The notes under the pieces are model-generated. The model saw only the letters and a program-made list of their open reading frames with translations. It was not told the origin of the DNA and searched no databases. A stretch of 64,000 nt of DNA from Cloacibacterium caeni. Its GTDB lineage: Bacteria; Bacteroidota; Bacteroidia; Flavobacteriales; Weeksellaceae. The stretch spans positions 1,054,001 to 1,118,000 of the forward strand of contig NZ_OU015321.1 in assembly GCF_907163105.1 (NCBI RefSeq), given 5' to 3'. The position numbers were made by a program, and so were the translations under genes. Positions 14,375 to 22,243 of the stretch are shown here, piece after piece. Each line of letters starts with the position of its first letter. The first letter of the stretch is position 1.

Positions 14375-15028
14375 ATGTCTATTCAAGAAAATTACCATAA
14401 AATAAAAGTCCAAATTCCAGCAAACGTAGAATTAGTAGCTGTTTCTAAATTTCATCCTGTTGAAAAAATAAAAGAAGTTTATGATTGTGGACAAAAAATT
14501 TTCGGAGAAAATAAAGTACAAGAGCTTTTAACCAAAGTAAATGAACTTCCTGCTGATATTCAATGGCATTTAATTGGGCATTTACAAACCAATAAAGTAA
14601 AATACATTGCTCCTTTTATAGATACCATTCAAAGTGTAGATTCTGAAAAATTATTACTAGAAATCAACAAAGAAGCAGCAAGAAACAATAGAAAAATTAA
14701 AGTTTTACTTCAAGTAAAAATCGCCGAAGAAGAAACTAAATACGGTCTTGAAATTGCTGAAGCCAAAGAAATTTTCAGCAATTACTTAGAACACAAATAC
14801 CCAAATATTGAGATTTTAGGTTTGATGGGAATGGCAACTTTCACAGATAATAAAAATCAAGTAAAATCTGAATTTTTAGTTCTGAAATCTCTATTCGATG
14901 AACTTTCTACCTTTAAAAAACTCGAAACACTTTCTATGGGAATGAGTGACGATTTCGCACTTGCAATAGAATGTGGTTCTACTTCTGTAAGAATAGGTTC
15001 TGCCATTTTTGGAGTGAGAAATTATTAA
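14375..15028 (+). CDS. YggS/PLPBP-family pyridoxal phosphate-binding protein
   Basis: The 217-residue protein belongs to the YggS/PROSC family, which holds PLP and controls B6 and amino-acid homeostasis without a known reaction. Seen are VAVSKF with the PLP-binding Lys (about residue 25), FGENKVQELL, WHLIGHLQTNKVKYI, LGLMGMAT, LSMGMSDDFALAIECGSTSVRIGSAIFG. It is a single-domain alanine-racemase-like barrel of normal length. The ATG at 14375 puts the conserved IQENYHKIK segment at the N-terminus. Confidence 0.95.
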   Translation: MSIQENYHKIKVQIPANVELVAVSKFHPVEKIKEVYDCGQKIFGENKVQELLTKVNELPADIQWHLIGHLQTNKVKYIAPFIDTIQSVDSEKLLLEINKEAARNNRKIKVLLQVKIAEEETKYGLEIAEAKEIFSNYLEHKYPNIEILGLMGMATFTDNKNQVKSEFLVLKSLFDELSTFKKLETLSMGMSDDFALAIECGSTSVRIGSAIFGVRNY

Positions 15029-15104
15029 TTTAGAACAATTTTCTAGTTAAATTTCTGAAAAATATTTTCCAAATTCTGTAATTTATAAACTGAATATAAT
15101 TCAT

Positions 15105-15112
15105 TAAATTTG
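15105..15112 (+). promoter_or_regulatory. -7 promoter box ending 4 nt before the start codon (leaderless candidate)
   Basis: TAAATTTG (TAnnTTTG) ends at 15112 and the response regulator ATG is at 15117, so the expected transcription start falls on or next to the ATG. Confidence 0.5.
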
Positions 15113-15116
15113 CCTT

Positions 15117-16301
15117 ATGCAAAAAGTATTAATCGTAGAAGACGAAAAAGCAATTTCTGGTGTACTGCACAGTATTTTATCAGATGAATTAACCAATTAC
15201 GAAGTTTTGGTTGCAGAAGATGGTTTAGAAGCCTACAAACTCATCGAAAAAGATGATTTTGCATTGGTGATTTCAGATATAAAAATGCCAAAACTTTCTG
15301 GTACAGAACTTTTGAAACAAGCACTTCAATTAAAACCAGACACTACTTTTGTCATGATTTCTGGTCATGCTGACATTGATACTGCTGTAAATTCTTTAAG
15401 AGATGGCGCTTACGATTTTATTTCAAAACCTATTGATATCAATAGATTGATTACCAGCGTAAGAAATGCTCTTGACCGTAAAAATTTGGTTCAAACGACT
15501 AAAGTACTTCAAAAAGAGAATACTCAGCTCAAGAAAAAAGTCAACAAAAAATACCAAATGATTGGTACTTCTGAAGCGCTTTCTAAAATTCAAAATATGA
15601 TTGAAAAAGTAGCGGCTACAGATGCAAGAGTTCTCATTACAGGTCCAAATGGTGCTGGTAAAGAATTGGTAGCCCATTCTATTCATGCACAAAGTGAAAG
15701 AAGCAGAGGACCAATGATTGAGGTAAACTGTGCGGCAATTCCATCAGAATTAATAGAATCTGAACTTTTCGGTCACGTAAAAGGTTCATTTACAGGCGCA
15801 ATAAAAGACAAACAAGGTAAATTTGAATTAGCAAACGGAGGAACAATTTTCTTAGACGAAATTGGAGACATGAGTTTGGTAGCACAAGCCAAAGTTCTTC
15901 GTGCGCTTCAGGAAAGCAGAGTTTCACCTGTAGGAAGTGACAAAGAAATAAAAGTAGATGTAAGAGTAATTGCAGCCACCAATAAAAATCTACAAAAAGA
16001 AATAGAAGACGGAAAATTTAGAGAAGACTTGTATCATAGACTTTCTGTCATTGAAATTTATGTACCACCATTAGATGCTAGAAAGGAAGACATTCCGCTT
16101 TTGGTAGAACATTTTGCTCAAATCATTGCAGATGAACAAGGAAATGCAGTTAGAAAATTTGATGACAAAGCGATAAAAGCACTTCAAAATTTCTCTTGGA
16201 CAGGAAATATTCGTGAGCTGAGAAATGTAGTAGAGCGTTTAATCATTTTGGGCGGAAATCCTGTAACAGCTGAAGATGTAGCAGATTTCGTAAGAAAATA
16301 G
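15117..16301 (+). CDS. NtrC-like sigma-54 response regulator lacking a DNA-binding domain
   Basis: The 394-residue protein has a receiver domain (about residues 1-120, phospho-acceptor Asp54 in VISDIKMPK) and a sigma-54 AAA+ domain with Walker A GPNGAGKE, the loop GSFTGA (about 223-228; GAFTGA in most members), Walker B GGTIFLDEIGD and the arginine-finger region REDLYHRLSV. It stops at about residue 394 after ENVxxAR-like helices, with no C-terminal Fis helix-turn-helix. Such proteins can activate from solution or through another DNA-bound partner. No adjacent histidine kinase; one lies 2.4 kb away on the other strand. Confidence 0.9.
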   Translation: MQKVLIVEDEKAISGVLHSILSDELTNYEVLVAEDGLEAYKLIEKDDFALVISDIKMPKLSGTELLKQALQLKPDTTFVMISGHADIDTAVNSLRDGAYDFISKPIDINRLITSVRNALDRKNLVQTTKVLQKENTQLKKKVNKKYQMIGTSEALSKIQNMIEKVAATDARVLITGPNGAGKELVAHSIHAQSERSRGPMIEVNCAAIPSELIESELFGHVKGSFTGAIKDKQGKFELANGGTIFLDEIGDMSLVAQAKVLRALQESRVSPVGSDKEIKVDVRVIAATNKNLQKEIEDGKFREDLYHRLSVIEIYVPPLDARKEDIPLLVEHFAQIIADEQGNAVRKFDDKAIKALQNFSWTGNIRELRNVVERLIILGGNPVTAEDVADFVRK

Positions 16302-16353
16302 TATGCTAGATTTAGATCTTAGACACTAGAAAAATTTAATAAATTTATACACT

Positions 16354-16379
16354 AAACCACGCAATTTTGCGTGGTTTTT
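16354..16379 (+). terminator. Intrinsic terminator after the sigma-54 regulator
   Basis: AAACCACGCAA (16354-16364) pairs with TTGCGTGGTTT (16367-16377), followed by a T-run. It ends the sigma-54 regulator transcript before the M1 peptidase gene. Confidence 0.85.
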
Positions 16380-16409
16380 GTTATTTTTAAGCACTGAAAA
16401 AATTTATTC

Positions 16410-18017
16410 ATGAAAAAAATCGGTTTATTTCTTTTAGTTTTTAGTCAAATCACCTTTGCACAAACTTTTACCAAAAAAGATACTTTAAAAGGTTCTGATA
16501 CGGCGTTTAGAAATTTTTGGGACGTCAAAAAATATGAACTCACGGTAGAACCTAATATTCAGGATCAATCAGTCAGCGGGAAAAACACCATTTTCTTTGA
16601 AATTACCAAAGATGTAGAAAATCCTACGTTTCAATTAGACCTTCAAAAGCCTATGAATTCTAAAAACTTCATGGGAAATTTTAATTATACTCAAGTAAAA
16701 ACCGAAGACGATTTCATTTTTATAGAAACTCAACAAAGTTTCAAAAAAGGAGAACGTTTTTACATGATTTTAGAATATTTCGGGAATCCAAGAATCGCAA
16801 AACACGCACCTTGGGATGGTGGTTGGGTTTTCGCCAAAGATGAACAAGGCAACCCATGGATTTCTGTAGCGCAAGAAGGAGACGGAACAAGTCTTTGGTT
16901 ACCTTCAAAAGATATTTGGAATGATGAACCAGATGAAGGAATAGAAATGAAAATCATTACGCCAAAAGATTTAATAGGAGTTGGAAACGGCAAATTAATC
17001 TCTCAAACCGTAGAAAAAGGCAAAAATGTTTTTACTTGGGAAGTCAAAAACCCTATCAATCTTTACAGCATTGTTCCTACCATTGGAAAATTTGAACATT
17101 TTTCAGAAATTTATGATGGTGAAAAAGGCAAACTTGATTGCGATTATTATGTACTTTCTTACAATCTAGATAAAGCCAAAAAACAATTTACGCAAGTAAA
17201 ACCAATGCTTCAAGCGTTTGAATATTGGTTTGGAGCTTATCCTTTCTACGAAGATGGTTATAAATTGGTAGAAACGCCTTATTTAGGAATGGAACATCAG
17301 TCTAATGTAGCTTACGGAAATCATTATTTAAATGGTTATCTTGGTAGAGATTTATCTGGAACTGGTGTTGGATTAAATTGGGATTTCATCATTATTCATG
17401 AATCTGGTCACGAATGGTTTGCGAACAACATCACCGCAAAAGATCAAGCTGACATGTGGATTCATGAAGGTTTTACGAGTTACTCAGAAACGCTTTTTAC
17501 TCAAAATTATTTGAACAAAGAAAAAGCAGAATTGTACATTAAAGGAATCAGACAAAACATAGAAAACGACAAGCCTATTATTGGGAAATACGGCGTAAGA
17601 AACGAAGGAAGTGGAGACATGTATTACAAAGGTGCAAACATGCTTCACACGATTAGAACTGCGATAAACGACGATGAAAAATTCAGACAAATTTTAAGAG
17701 GAATTGGTAAAGATTTTTATCATCAAACGGTAACTACTCAGCAAATTGAAAATTATATTTCTGAAAAATCTGGAATAGATTTCTCCACTGTTTTTGACCA
17801 ATATTTAAGAACCACTAAAATTCCAACTTTAGAATTTTCTCAAAACGGAAAAACGTTAAAATACAGATGGACAAATACTGTAGAAGGTTTCAACTTGCCT
17901 ATTAGAATAGAAAATACAACTCTAACTCCAACTAAAGAATGGCAAACCATTAAACTGAAAGACAAAAAAGAGGTGAAGTTTAATGATAATTATTTTGTGG
18001 AGTTTGTAAAGATTTAA
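16410..18017 (+). CDS. M1-family zinc metallopeptidase (aminopeptidase)
   Basis: The 535-residue exported protein has a signal peptide (about residues 1-17, ending FAQ). It then carries an M1 beta-saddle N-domain, the exopeptidase motif as GMEHQSNVAYG, and the zinc site HESGH (about 330-334) with the third ligand Glu353 in WIHEGFTSY. The spacing H-E-x-x-H-x18-E is exact. M1 enzymes remove N-terminal residues from peptides; a periplasmic or surface role in peptide feeding is likely. It lacks the C-terminal armadillo domain of PepN, like other short Bacteroidota M1 peptidases. Confidence 0.93.
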   Translation: MKKIGLFLLVFSQITFAQTFTKKDTLKGSDTAFRNFWDVKKYELTVEPNIQDQSVSGKNTIFFEITKDVENPTFQLDLQKPMNSKNFMGNFNYTQVKTEDDFIFIETQQSFKKGERFYMILEYFGNPRIAKHAPWDGGWVFAKDEQGNPWISVAQEGDGTSLWLPSKDIWNDEPDEGIEMKIITPKDLIGVGNGKLISQTVEKGKNVFTWEVKNPINLYSIVPTIGKFEHFSEIYDGEKGKLDCDYYVLSYNLDKAKKQFTQVKPMLQAFEYWFGAYPFYEDGYKLVETPYLGMEHQSNVAYGNHYLNGYLGRDLSGTGVGLNWDFIIIHESGHEWFANNITAKDQADMWIHEGFTSYSETLFTQNYLNKEKAELYIKGIRQNIENDKPIIGKYGVRNEGSGDMYYKGANMLHTIRTAINDDEKFRQILRGIGKDFYHQTVTTQQIENYISEKSGIDFSTVFDQYLRTTKIPTLEFSQNGKTLKYRWTNTVEGFNLPIRIENTTLTPTKEWQTIKLKDKKEVKFNDNYFVEFVKI

Positions 18018-18061
18018 AATAATATTCAGAAATTTAAGTTATACTATTTAAAATTATAAAC

Positions 18062-18613
18062 ATGAAATATTCAATTCTTATTGCTTTTTCAATTATCTCT
18101 GTTTCTACATTTGCTCAAGAATCACCATTAACAGTCAATAGAAATACAGAATTTAATTCTGGGTACAACAATTTTAACAACAAAAAAGAAACACTTTTAG
18201 AGAAACAAATTTTTAATATAGGAAATATTAAGAATTTGAATTTTCAAAAAATTATTATAAAAGACTCCAAAGAGAATTCAAGTCTTTCGGTTTTAGGTAT
18301 TATGACTTTTTTTGAAACTTTTGATTCTATTTCTAAAAGAACCATCACTTTTGATAAACAAGAAGTGAATCTTTTGATCAATAATCTTCAAAATTTAGAA
18401 CAAAAAACAGCAAGTAAACCCAATACAGAAACCAAATATAAATATTTGACTAAAAATTATTTAGAAGTTGGGAGCTCATTTAATGAAGAGTTAAATTCTT
18501 GGACTTATTACTTCAAACTACCTAATTCATCTTCTCAAAATCCAATATTATTAGATAAAACTGAATTTAAAGAGATTATAAATATTTTGAAAAAAGTAGA
18601 AAAAGATTTCTAA
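18062..18613 (+). CDS. Exported hypothetical protein
   Basis: A 183-residue product with a clear signal peptide (about residues 1-18, cleaved after FAQ). The mature part is rich in Asn, Lys and Ser with alternating hydrophobic residues, suggesting a small beta-rich periplasmic domain. No domain was recognised. It follows the M1 peptidase by 44 bp on the same strand and may be co-transcribed with it. Confidence 0.65.
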   Translation: MKYSILIAFSIISVSTFAQESPLTVNRNTEFNSGYNNFNNKKETLLEKQIFNIGNIKNLNFQKIIIKDSKENSSLSVLGIMTFFETFDSISKRTITFDKQEVNLLINNLQNLEQKTASKPNTETKYKYLTKNYLEVGSSFNEELNSWTYYFKLPNSSSQNPILLDKTEFKEIINILKKVEKDF

Positions 18614-18617
18614 AACC

Positions 18618-18736
18618 TTCGGCTCCTAACGGAGCCGAACTTATTTTCTTTTTGCAAATTTTCTACAAACCTTCAATTCCTACGGAATTATAAATTAGTA
18701 CAATAAACTCGGAACGCTAAACCCGAAACGCTAAAC
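18618..18736. repeat. Cluster of short palindromes and direct repeats
   Basis: Two related palindromes lie in series, each preceded by AAACCTTC or ACCTTC: TTCGGCTCC / GGAGCCGAA (18618-18626, 18631-18639, loop TAAC) and AATTCC / GGAATT (18675-18680, 18684-18689, loop TAC). They are followed by a direct repeat GAACGCTAAAC / GAAACGCTAAAC (about 18712-18736). The first stem is followed by T-rich DNA and could end transcription of the exported protein gene. The shared framework NTCC-TA(A)C-GGAN suggests a dispersed palindromic family. Confidence 0.65.
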
Positions 18737-18743
18737 AAAAATT

Positions 18744-19895
18744 CTACGCTTTCAGCACAATTCTAAAAGTAGTTCCCTTTCCTACTTCGGATTCTGCGAT
18801 TTTAATGTCGCCATTGTGATATTCATTAATTACACGTTTTACCAAAGACAAACCAAGTCCCCAGCCTCTTTTTTTGGTAGAATAACCTGGCTTGAAAGCA
18901 CTTCGCATTTGAGTATTGGTCATTCCAGAGCCAGAATCTTTTACGTCTATCAACACGTAATTATTTTTAGAATAAAGAGAAATTTCCAGTTTTCCCTCTC
19001 CTTTCATTGCATCTACAGCATTTTTCACAAGGTTTTCAATCACCCAACTCATCAAAATTCTATTGTGAGGAATTAAAATTTCTCTTGCGGGAACTTTGAG
19101 TTCAAAACTTACTTTTCTGGAAATTCTAGATTTCAGATAATCAAAGTTTTGTTGAACCGTTTCCTTTAAATTCAAATCATTCAGTTCTGGAACCGAACCA
19201 ATTTTAGAAAAACGTTCAGAAATGGTTTTTAAACGATTGATATCTTTATTGATTTCAAGTAAACCATCATCATTTCTATTGGCATCGAGTTTCATTACTT
19301 CTACCCAACCAATCATAGAAGAAAGCGGAGTTCCGATTTGGTGTGCAGTTTCTTTAGCCAAACCAGCCCACAACATGGATTCATCTGATTTTTTAATGGT
19401 GCGCAAAAACCAAAAAGAAAACAGAAGATACAAACCAATGAACAAACCTAAAGCATAAGGATAATAACGCAAATAATTGAGCAAATCTGAGTTGTCATAA
19501 AACACGAATTGGTTATTGAAATTGGGCAACTGAATCTCAAACGGAGGATATTTATCATCCATTTCAGCTATTTTTTTTTTCAGTTTTTCGGGATTGTTTA
19601 AGATTTCTTCGTCGATGTTTTTACTTTCAATCAGATTCCTATTTTTATCGGTAATAATTATGGGAATGTCTTTATTTTCGTCGATAACATTGAGTGACAA
19701 GTCATTCAATCGAGAATCTACATTATTGTCTTGAAGATATTTTACCGCAGTAGCAAGCGATTTTATTCTGTCTGTTTCTTTTTTTCTAAGATGATTGATT
19801 AAGAAATTAGAAGAAACAGCCAATCCTGCAACTATTATCGTTAATAGCACAAACACAAACCAGTTGTTTATCTTAGAAATAAAGTTGTTTCTCAA
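18744..19895 (-). CDS. Membrane sensor histidine kinase
   Basis: The 383-residue protein has a membrane helix near the N-terminus (about 12-34), a periplasmic segment (about 35-145), a second helix (about 146-165) and a kinase core. The phospho-acceptor is about His185 in KETAHQIGTPLSSM, and the ATPase boxes are NLVKNAVDAM, DSGSGM and GWGLGLSLVKRV. The start is a TTG; the first in-frame ATG would remove the sensor part. No response regulator gene is adjacent; the NtrC-like regulator at 15117 is a possible partner only by proximity. The ligand is unknown. Confidence 0.92.
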   Translation of the reverse strand: MRNNFISKINNWFVFVLLTIIVAGLAVSSNFLINHLRKKETDRIKSLATAVKYLQDNNVDSRLNDLSLNVIDENKDIPIIITDKNRNLIESKNIDEEILNNPEKLKKKIAEMDDKYPPFEIQLPNFNNQFVFYDNSDLLNYLRYYPYALGLFIGLYLLFSFWFLRTIKKSDESMLWAGLAKETAHQIGTPLSSMIGWVEVMKLDANRNDDGLLEINKDINRLKTISERFSKIGSVPELNDLNLKETVQQNFDYLKSRISRKVSFELKVPAREILIPHNRILMSWVIENLVKNAVDAMKGEGKLEISLYSKNNYVLIDVKDSGSGMTNTQMRSAFKPGYSTKKRGWGLGLSLVKRVINEYHNGDIKIAESEVGKGTTFRIVLKA

Positions 19896-20062
19896 AAATT
19901 TATAATTTTATAATCGAAATTACAATATTTTTTTAACAACAAAAGATGAAAAGATTTTCGTTATTTAAAAGCAAATAAAAAAACAAAGCATTTCTCTTTT
20001 TTCACTTTTGAAATACTTATTTTCAATGATTTCTTTTGTTTCTTTTGTGGTTTTAATAAAAT

Positions 20063-21412
20063 TTATTTCAAGTGATTCAAAACTTTATACAGCGCATCAC
20101 TCAAATCATTGACCTGATAATTATTCATAATAATTGCAAAAACATATTTTTGACCAGATTTAGAAGTATGATAACCTGCAAAAGCTCTACAATCTTTTAT
20201 GCTACCGCTTTTCATTCTCATACCATTTCCTTGCACTGGAAATCCTTCAAAATATTCAGCAAACCAAGGTTGTTTTTTTGCCCAAATCAAAGCTAAAACT
20301 TCAGCTCTTGTAGAAGCATAATTTTGCGGAGACAATCCACTTCCATCTACAAAATTAATCATTCTCTCATCTATTCCACGTTGTTTCCAGAAATTTTTAA
20401 GGTATTTCATTCCACTTTCAAAAGAAGAGTTTCCTGTTTTTTCTTTAGCCATTGTTTTCACGAAAGTTTCCCCGTAGAAATTGATGCTTTTTTTCAGAAA
20501 CCAAAAAACCATTTTATCTAAAGTAGGCGATAGATATTCTAAAATCACTTTATTTTTAGGAAAAACTAAAGGATTTTGACCTTCAATCAATCTTTCAGAA
20601 TTGATGATGATTTTTCCGTTAAAAGCGATATTTTGTTTCTTTAATTCTGCCACAATTTCTAGTGCCAATTGTTTTGGCGGGTTAGGTGTCGCTCCAGAAA
20701 TCGTCAAATTTTTTGCAGGAAGCGTGCCCGTTACATGCGCCACATCATTATAAGGAGTAGTAAAAATGATACTTCTGTCTGAAGTTCCTTCTGTTCTTGT
20801 ATCATTCACAAAATGTACACCTTCTAAATTGATATTGAAATTTTTAAAATCTTTACCAAAAGTATTAATGTCAAATTGGTTTTCTCGCCAATTTACGCCC
20901 CAAACTCCAGCTCCATAATAATTTCCAATGTCATTGTAAGGCCATCCTCCAGGAATTTTTTGAAAATCAAAGTACATGTCATCTATAACCAAATCTCCAG
21001 GAATTTCTTTGATATTTCTAGACTTGAGCGTTTCTATAATTTTTGAAATAAAATGTTCTGGTTTATAACCATCATATCGCCAACTTCCCAAAGTAGGATC
21101 TCCATTAGAAAAAATATACAGATTTTTATCGAAGGCTATTTGAGTTTTATATTGATAATTCTTTCCTAAAGTTTCCAAAGCCGCTGCAGCTGTAAAAATT
21201 TTCATGGTAGAAGCGGTAGACAATCCTTTGTTTCCTTGATATTCATAAACAAAATTACCGCTTTCATCTGCTACATAAAAAGAAAGATTCCCAGAATACA
21301 TAGGAGAAGACGCCAAAAGTGACTGAACTGCTTTATCTAAATTTTGCGTAACCAACTGTGAATAAAATATTTGCAAGCAAAAAACCGTTATAAAAGCAAA
21401 AAATTTCTTCAT
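20063..21412 (-). CDS. dacB: PBP4-type D-alanyl-D-alanine carboxypeptidase/endopeptidase
   Basis: The 449-residue protein has a signal peptide (about 1-18) and the S13 fold. The nucleophile motif is STMK (Ser68-Lys71), the second motif lies in DGSGLSPQNY (Ser-x-Asn type region), and the third is KSGSI, a KTG variant. Class C PBPs cleave D-Ala-D-Ala or peptide cross-links in periplasmic peptidoglycan. ATG 21412 is preferred over the frame start at 21433 because it places a typical Lys-Lys then hydrophobic signal sequence at the N-terminus. It is a single-gene unit with AT-rich flanks. Confidence 0.92.
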   Translation of the reverse strand: MKKFFAFITVFCLQIFYSQLVTQNLDKAVQSLLASSPMYSGNLSFYVADESGNFVYEYQGNKGLSTASTMKIFTAAAALETLGKNYQYKTQIAFDKNLYIFSNGDPTLGSWRYDGYKPEHFISKIIETLKSRNIKEIPGDLVIDDMYFDFQKIPGGWPYNDIGNYYGAGVWGVNWRENQFDINTFGKDFKNFNINLEGVHFVNDTRTEGTSDRSIIFTTPYNDVAHVTGTLPAKNLTISGATPNPPKQLALEIVAELKKQNIAFNGKIIINSERLIEGQNPLVFPKNKVILEYLSPTLDKMVFWFLKKSINFYGETFVKTMAKEKTGNSSFESGMKYLKNFWKQRGIDERMINFVDGSGLSPQNYASTRAEVLALIWAKKQPWFAEYFEGFPVQGNGMRMKSGSIKDCRAFAGYHTSKSGQKYVFAIIMNNYQVNDLSDALYKVLNHLK

Positions 21413-21612
21413 AAAGAATAATTGTTTTTTCAAATATAAAGAAAATAAAATGGATTACTTCTTCCTAAATAATTAAAAAAACAAAGAAATAAATGATTTA
21501 TTAGCAATGTCAATTTATTAAACAATTATTTAATTAGTAAAATAAAGGATGATTTTTGTCAATTTTATATTAAATTTTTATTTTTTAACATTTTATTATC
21601 ATTTATTTAGCA

Positions 21613-21620
21613 TATATTTG
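21613..21620 (+). promoter_or_regulatory. -7 promoter box (TATATTTG)
   Basis: TATATTTG matches TAnnTTTG, 33 nt upstream of the ATG at 21654, in an otherwise featureless AT-rich gap of 241 bp. Confidence 0.55.
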
Positions 21621-21653
21621 CATCATAATTAACAGTCTAAAATTTTTAAAATT

Positions 21654-22094
21654 ATGTCATACACAATTGTAGGGCTCTTCGGAAGCCAAGATCAAACAAA
21701 AGCAGTTTCTGAAAGTTTAGAAAAAAAAGGTTTCAAAGACTCTGATTACATTGTTTACATTAACCAAAGTAAACCAGTAGAAAAATCTTTTTGGAGCAAA
21801 CTATTCACTGATGACATAGACCAAGAAGCTACCGCTGTAGATTCATTGATAACTAGTGTGGCGATTAATAATGATACTGAATTACAATTGGCAAAAGATG
21901 CTTTCAGAGAAAACAAAGTAGTAAACACTTATGAATTACCAGAAGTAGATTTTGCAAAAGCAGTAGATTTAGATTACATTAAAAAAGTAGTTGCTCTAAA
22001 AGCGAAAGCGCTAATTTATGCAATGCCAGAAATTAAAACTTCTAGCTCTGAGATGAGCACAGGAATAAATTCTGAAGTAAGTTCAAACACATAA
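21654..22094 (+). CDS. Hypothetical small cytosolic protein (GsiB/YflT-like N-terminus)
   Basis: A 146-residue soluble protein with no signal peptide. The N-terminal 90 residues alternate TIVGLFGSQDQTKAVSESLE with a two-strand pattern, reminiscent of the heat-induced stress YflT domain in which a short ferredoxin-like fold is followed by a helical tail. The C-terminal 60 residues are acidic and Ser/Thr-rich. Function unknown; the stress-protein resemblance is weak and based only on pattern. Its stop codon lies at the first unit of a tandem repeat. Confidence 0.6.
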   Translation: MSYTIVGLFGSQDQTKAVSESLEKKGFKDSDYIVYINQSKPVEKSFWSKLFTDDIDQEATAVDSLITSVAINNDTELQLAKDAFRENKVVNTYELPEVDFAKAVDLDYIKKVVALKAKALIYAMPEIKTSSSEMSTGINSEVSSNT

Positions 22095-22139
22095 TTTTTC
22101 ATATCAAATTAATTTTTCATATCAAATTAATTTTTCATA
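22093..22139 (+). repeat. Tandem repeat, 18-bp unit, 2.6 copies
   Basis: Two exact copies of AATTTTTCATATCAAATT (22093-22110, 22111-22128) and a partial third (22129-22139). The first unit overlaps the stop codon of the preceding gene; the array ends just before the terminator hairpin. Confidence 0.9.
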
Positions 22140-22144
22140 CGAAG

Positions 22145-22172
22145 CCCGAAATTTATTTTCGGGTTTTCTTTT
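22145..22172 (+). terminator. Intrinsic terminator
   Basis: CCCGAAA (22145-22151) pairs with TTTCGGG (22157-22163), followed by a T-rich run to about 22172. Confidence 0.85.
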
Positions 22173-22185
22173 TAGGAATTACAGT

Positions 22186-22211
22186 AAAGCTTTTATTTTA
22201 AAGCTTTTTTT
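22186..22211 (+). terminator. Second AT-rich hairpin before the RSH gene
   Basis: AAAGCTT (22186-22192, overlapping the run TTTTATTTTA) can pair with AAGCTTT (22201-22207), followed by T-residues. It lies between the first terminator and the relA/spoT gene, so it acts as a second terminator or as part of that gene's promoter region. Confidence 0.45.
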
Positions 22212-22243
22212 TGTATTTTCGTGATAATTAAAGAGGCTCAAAG

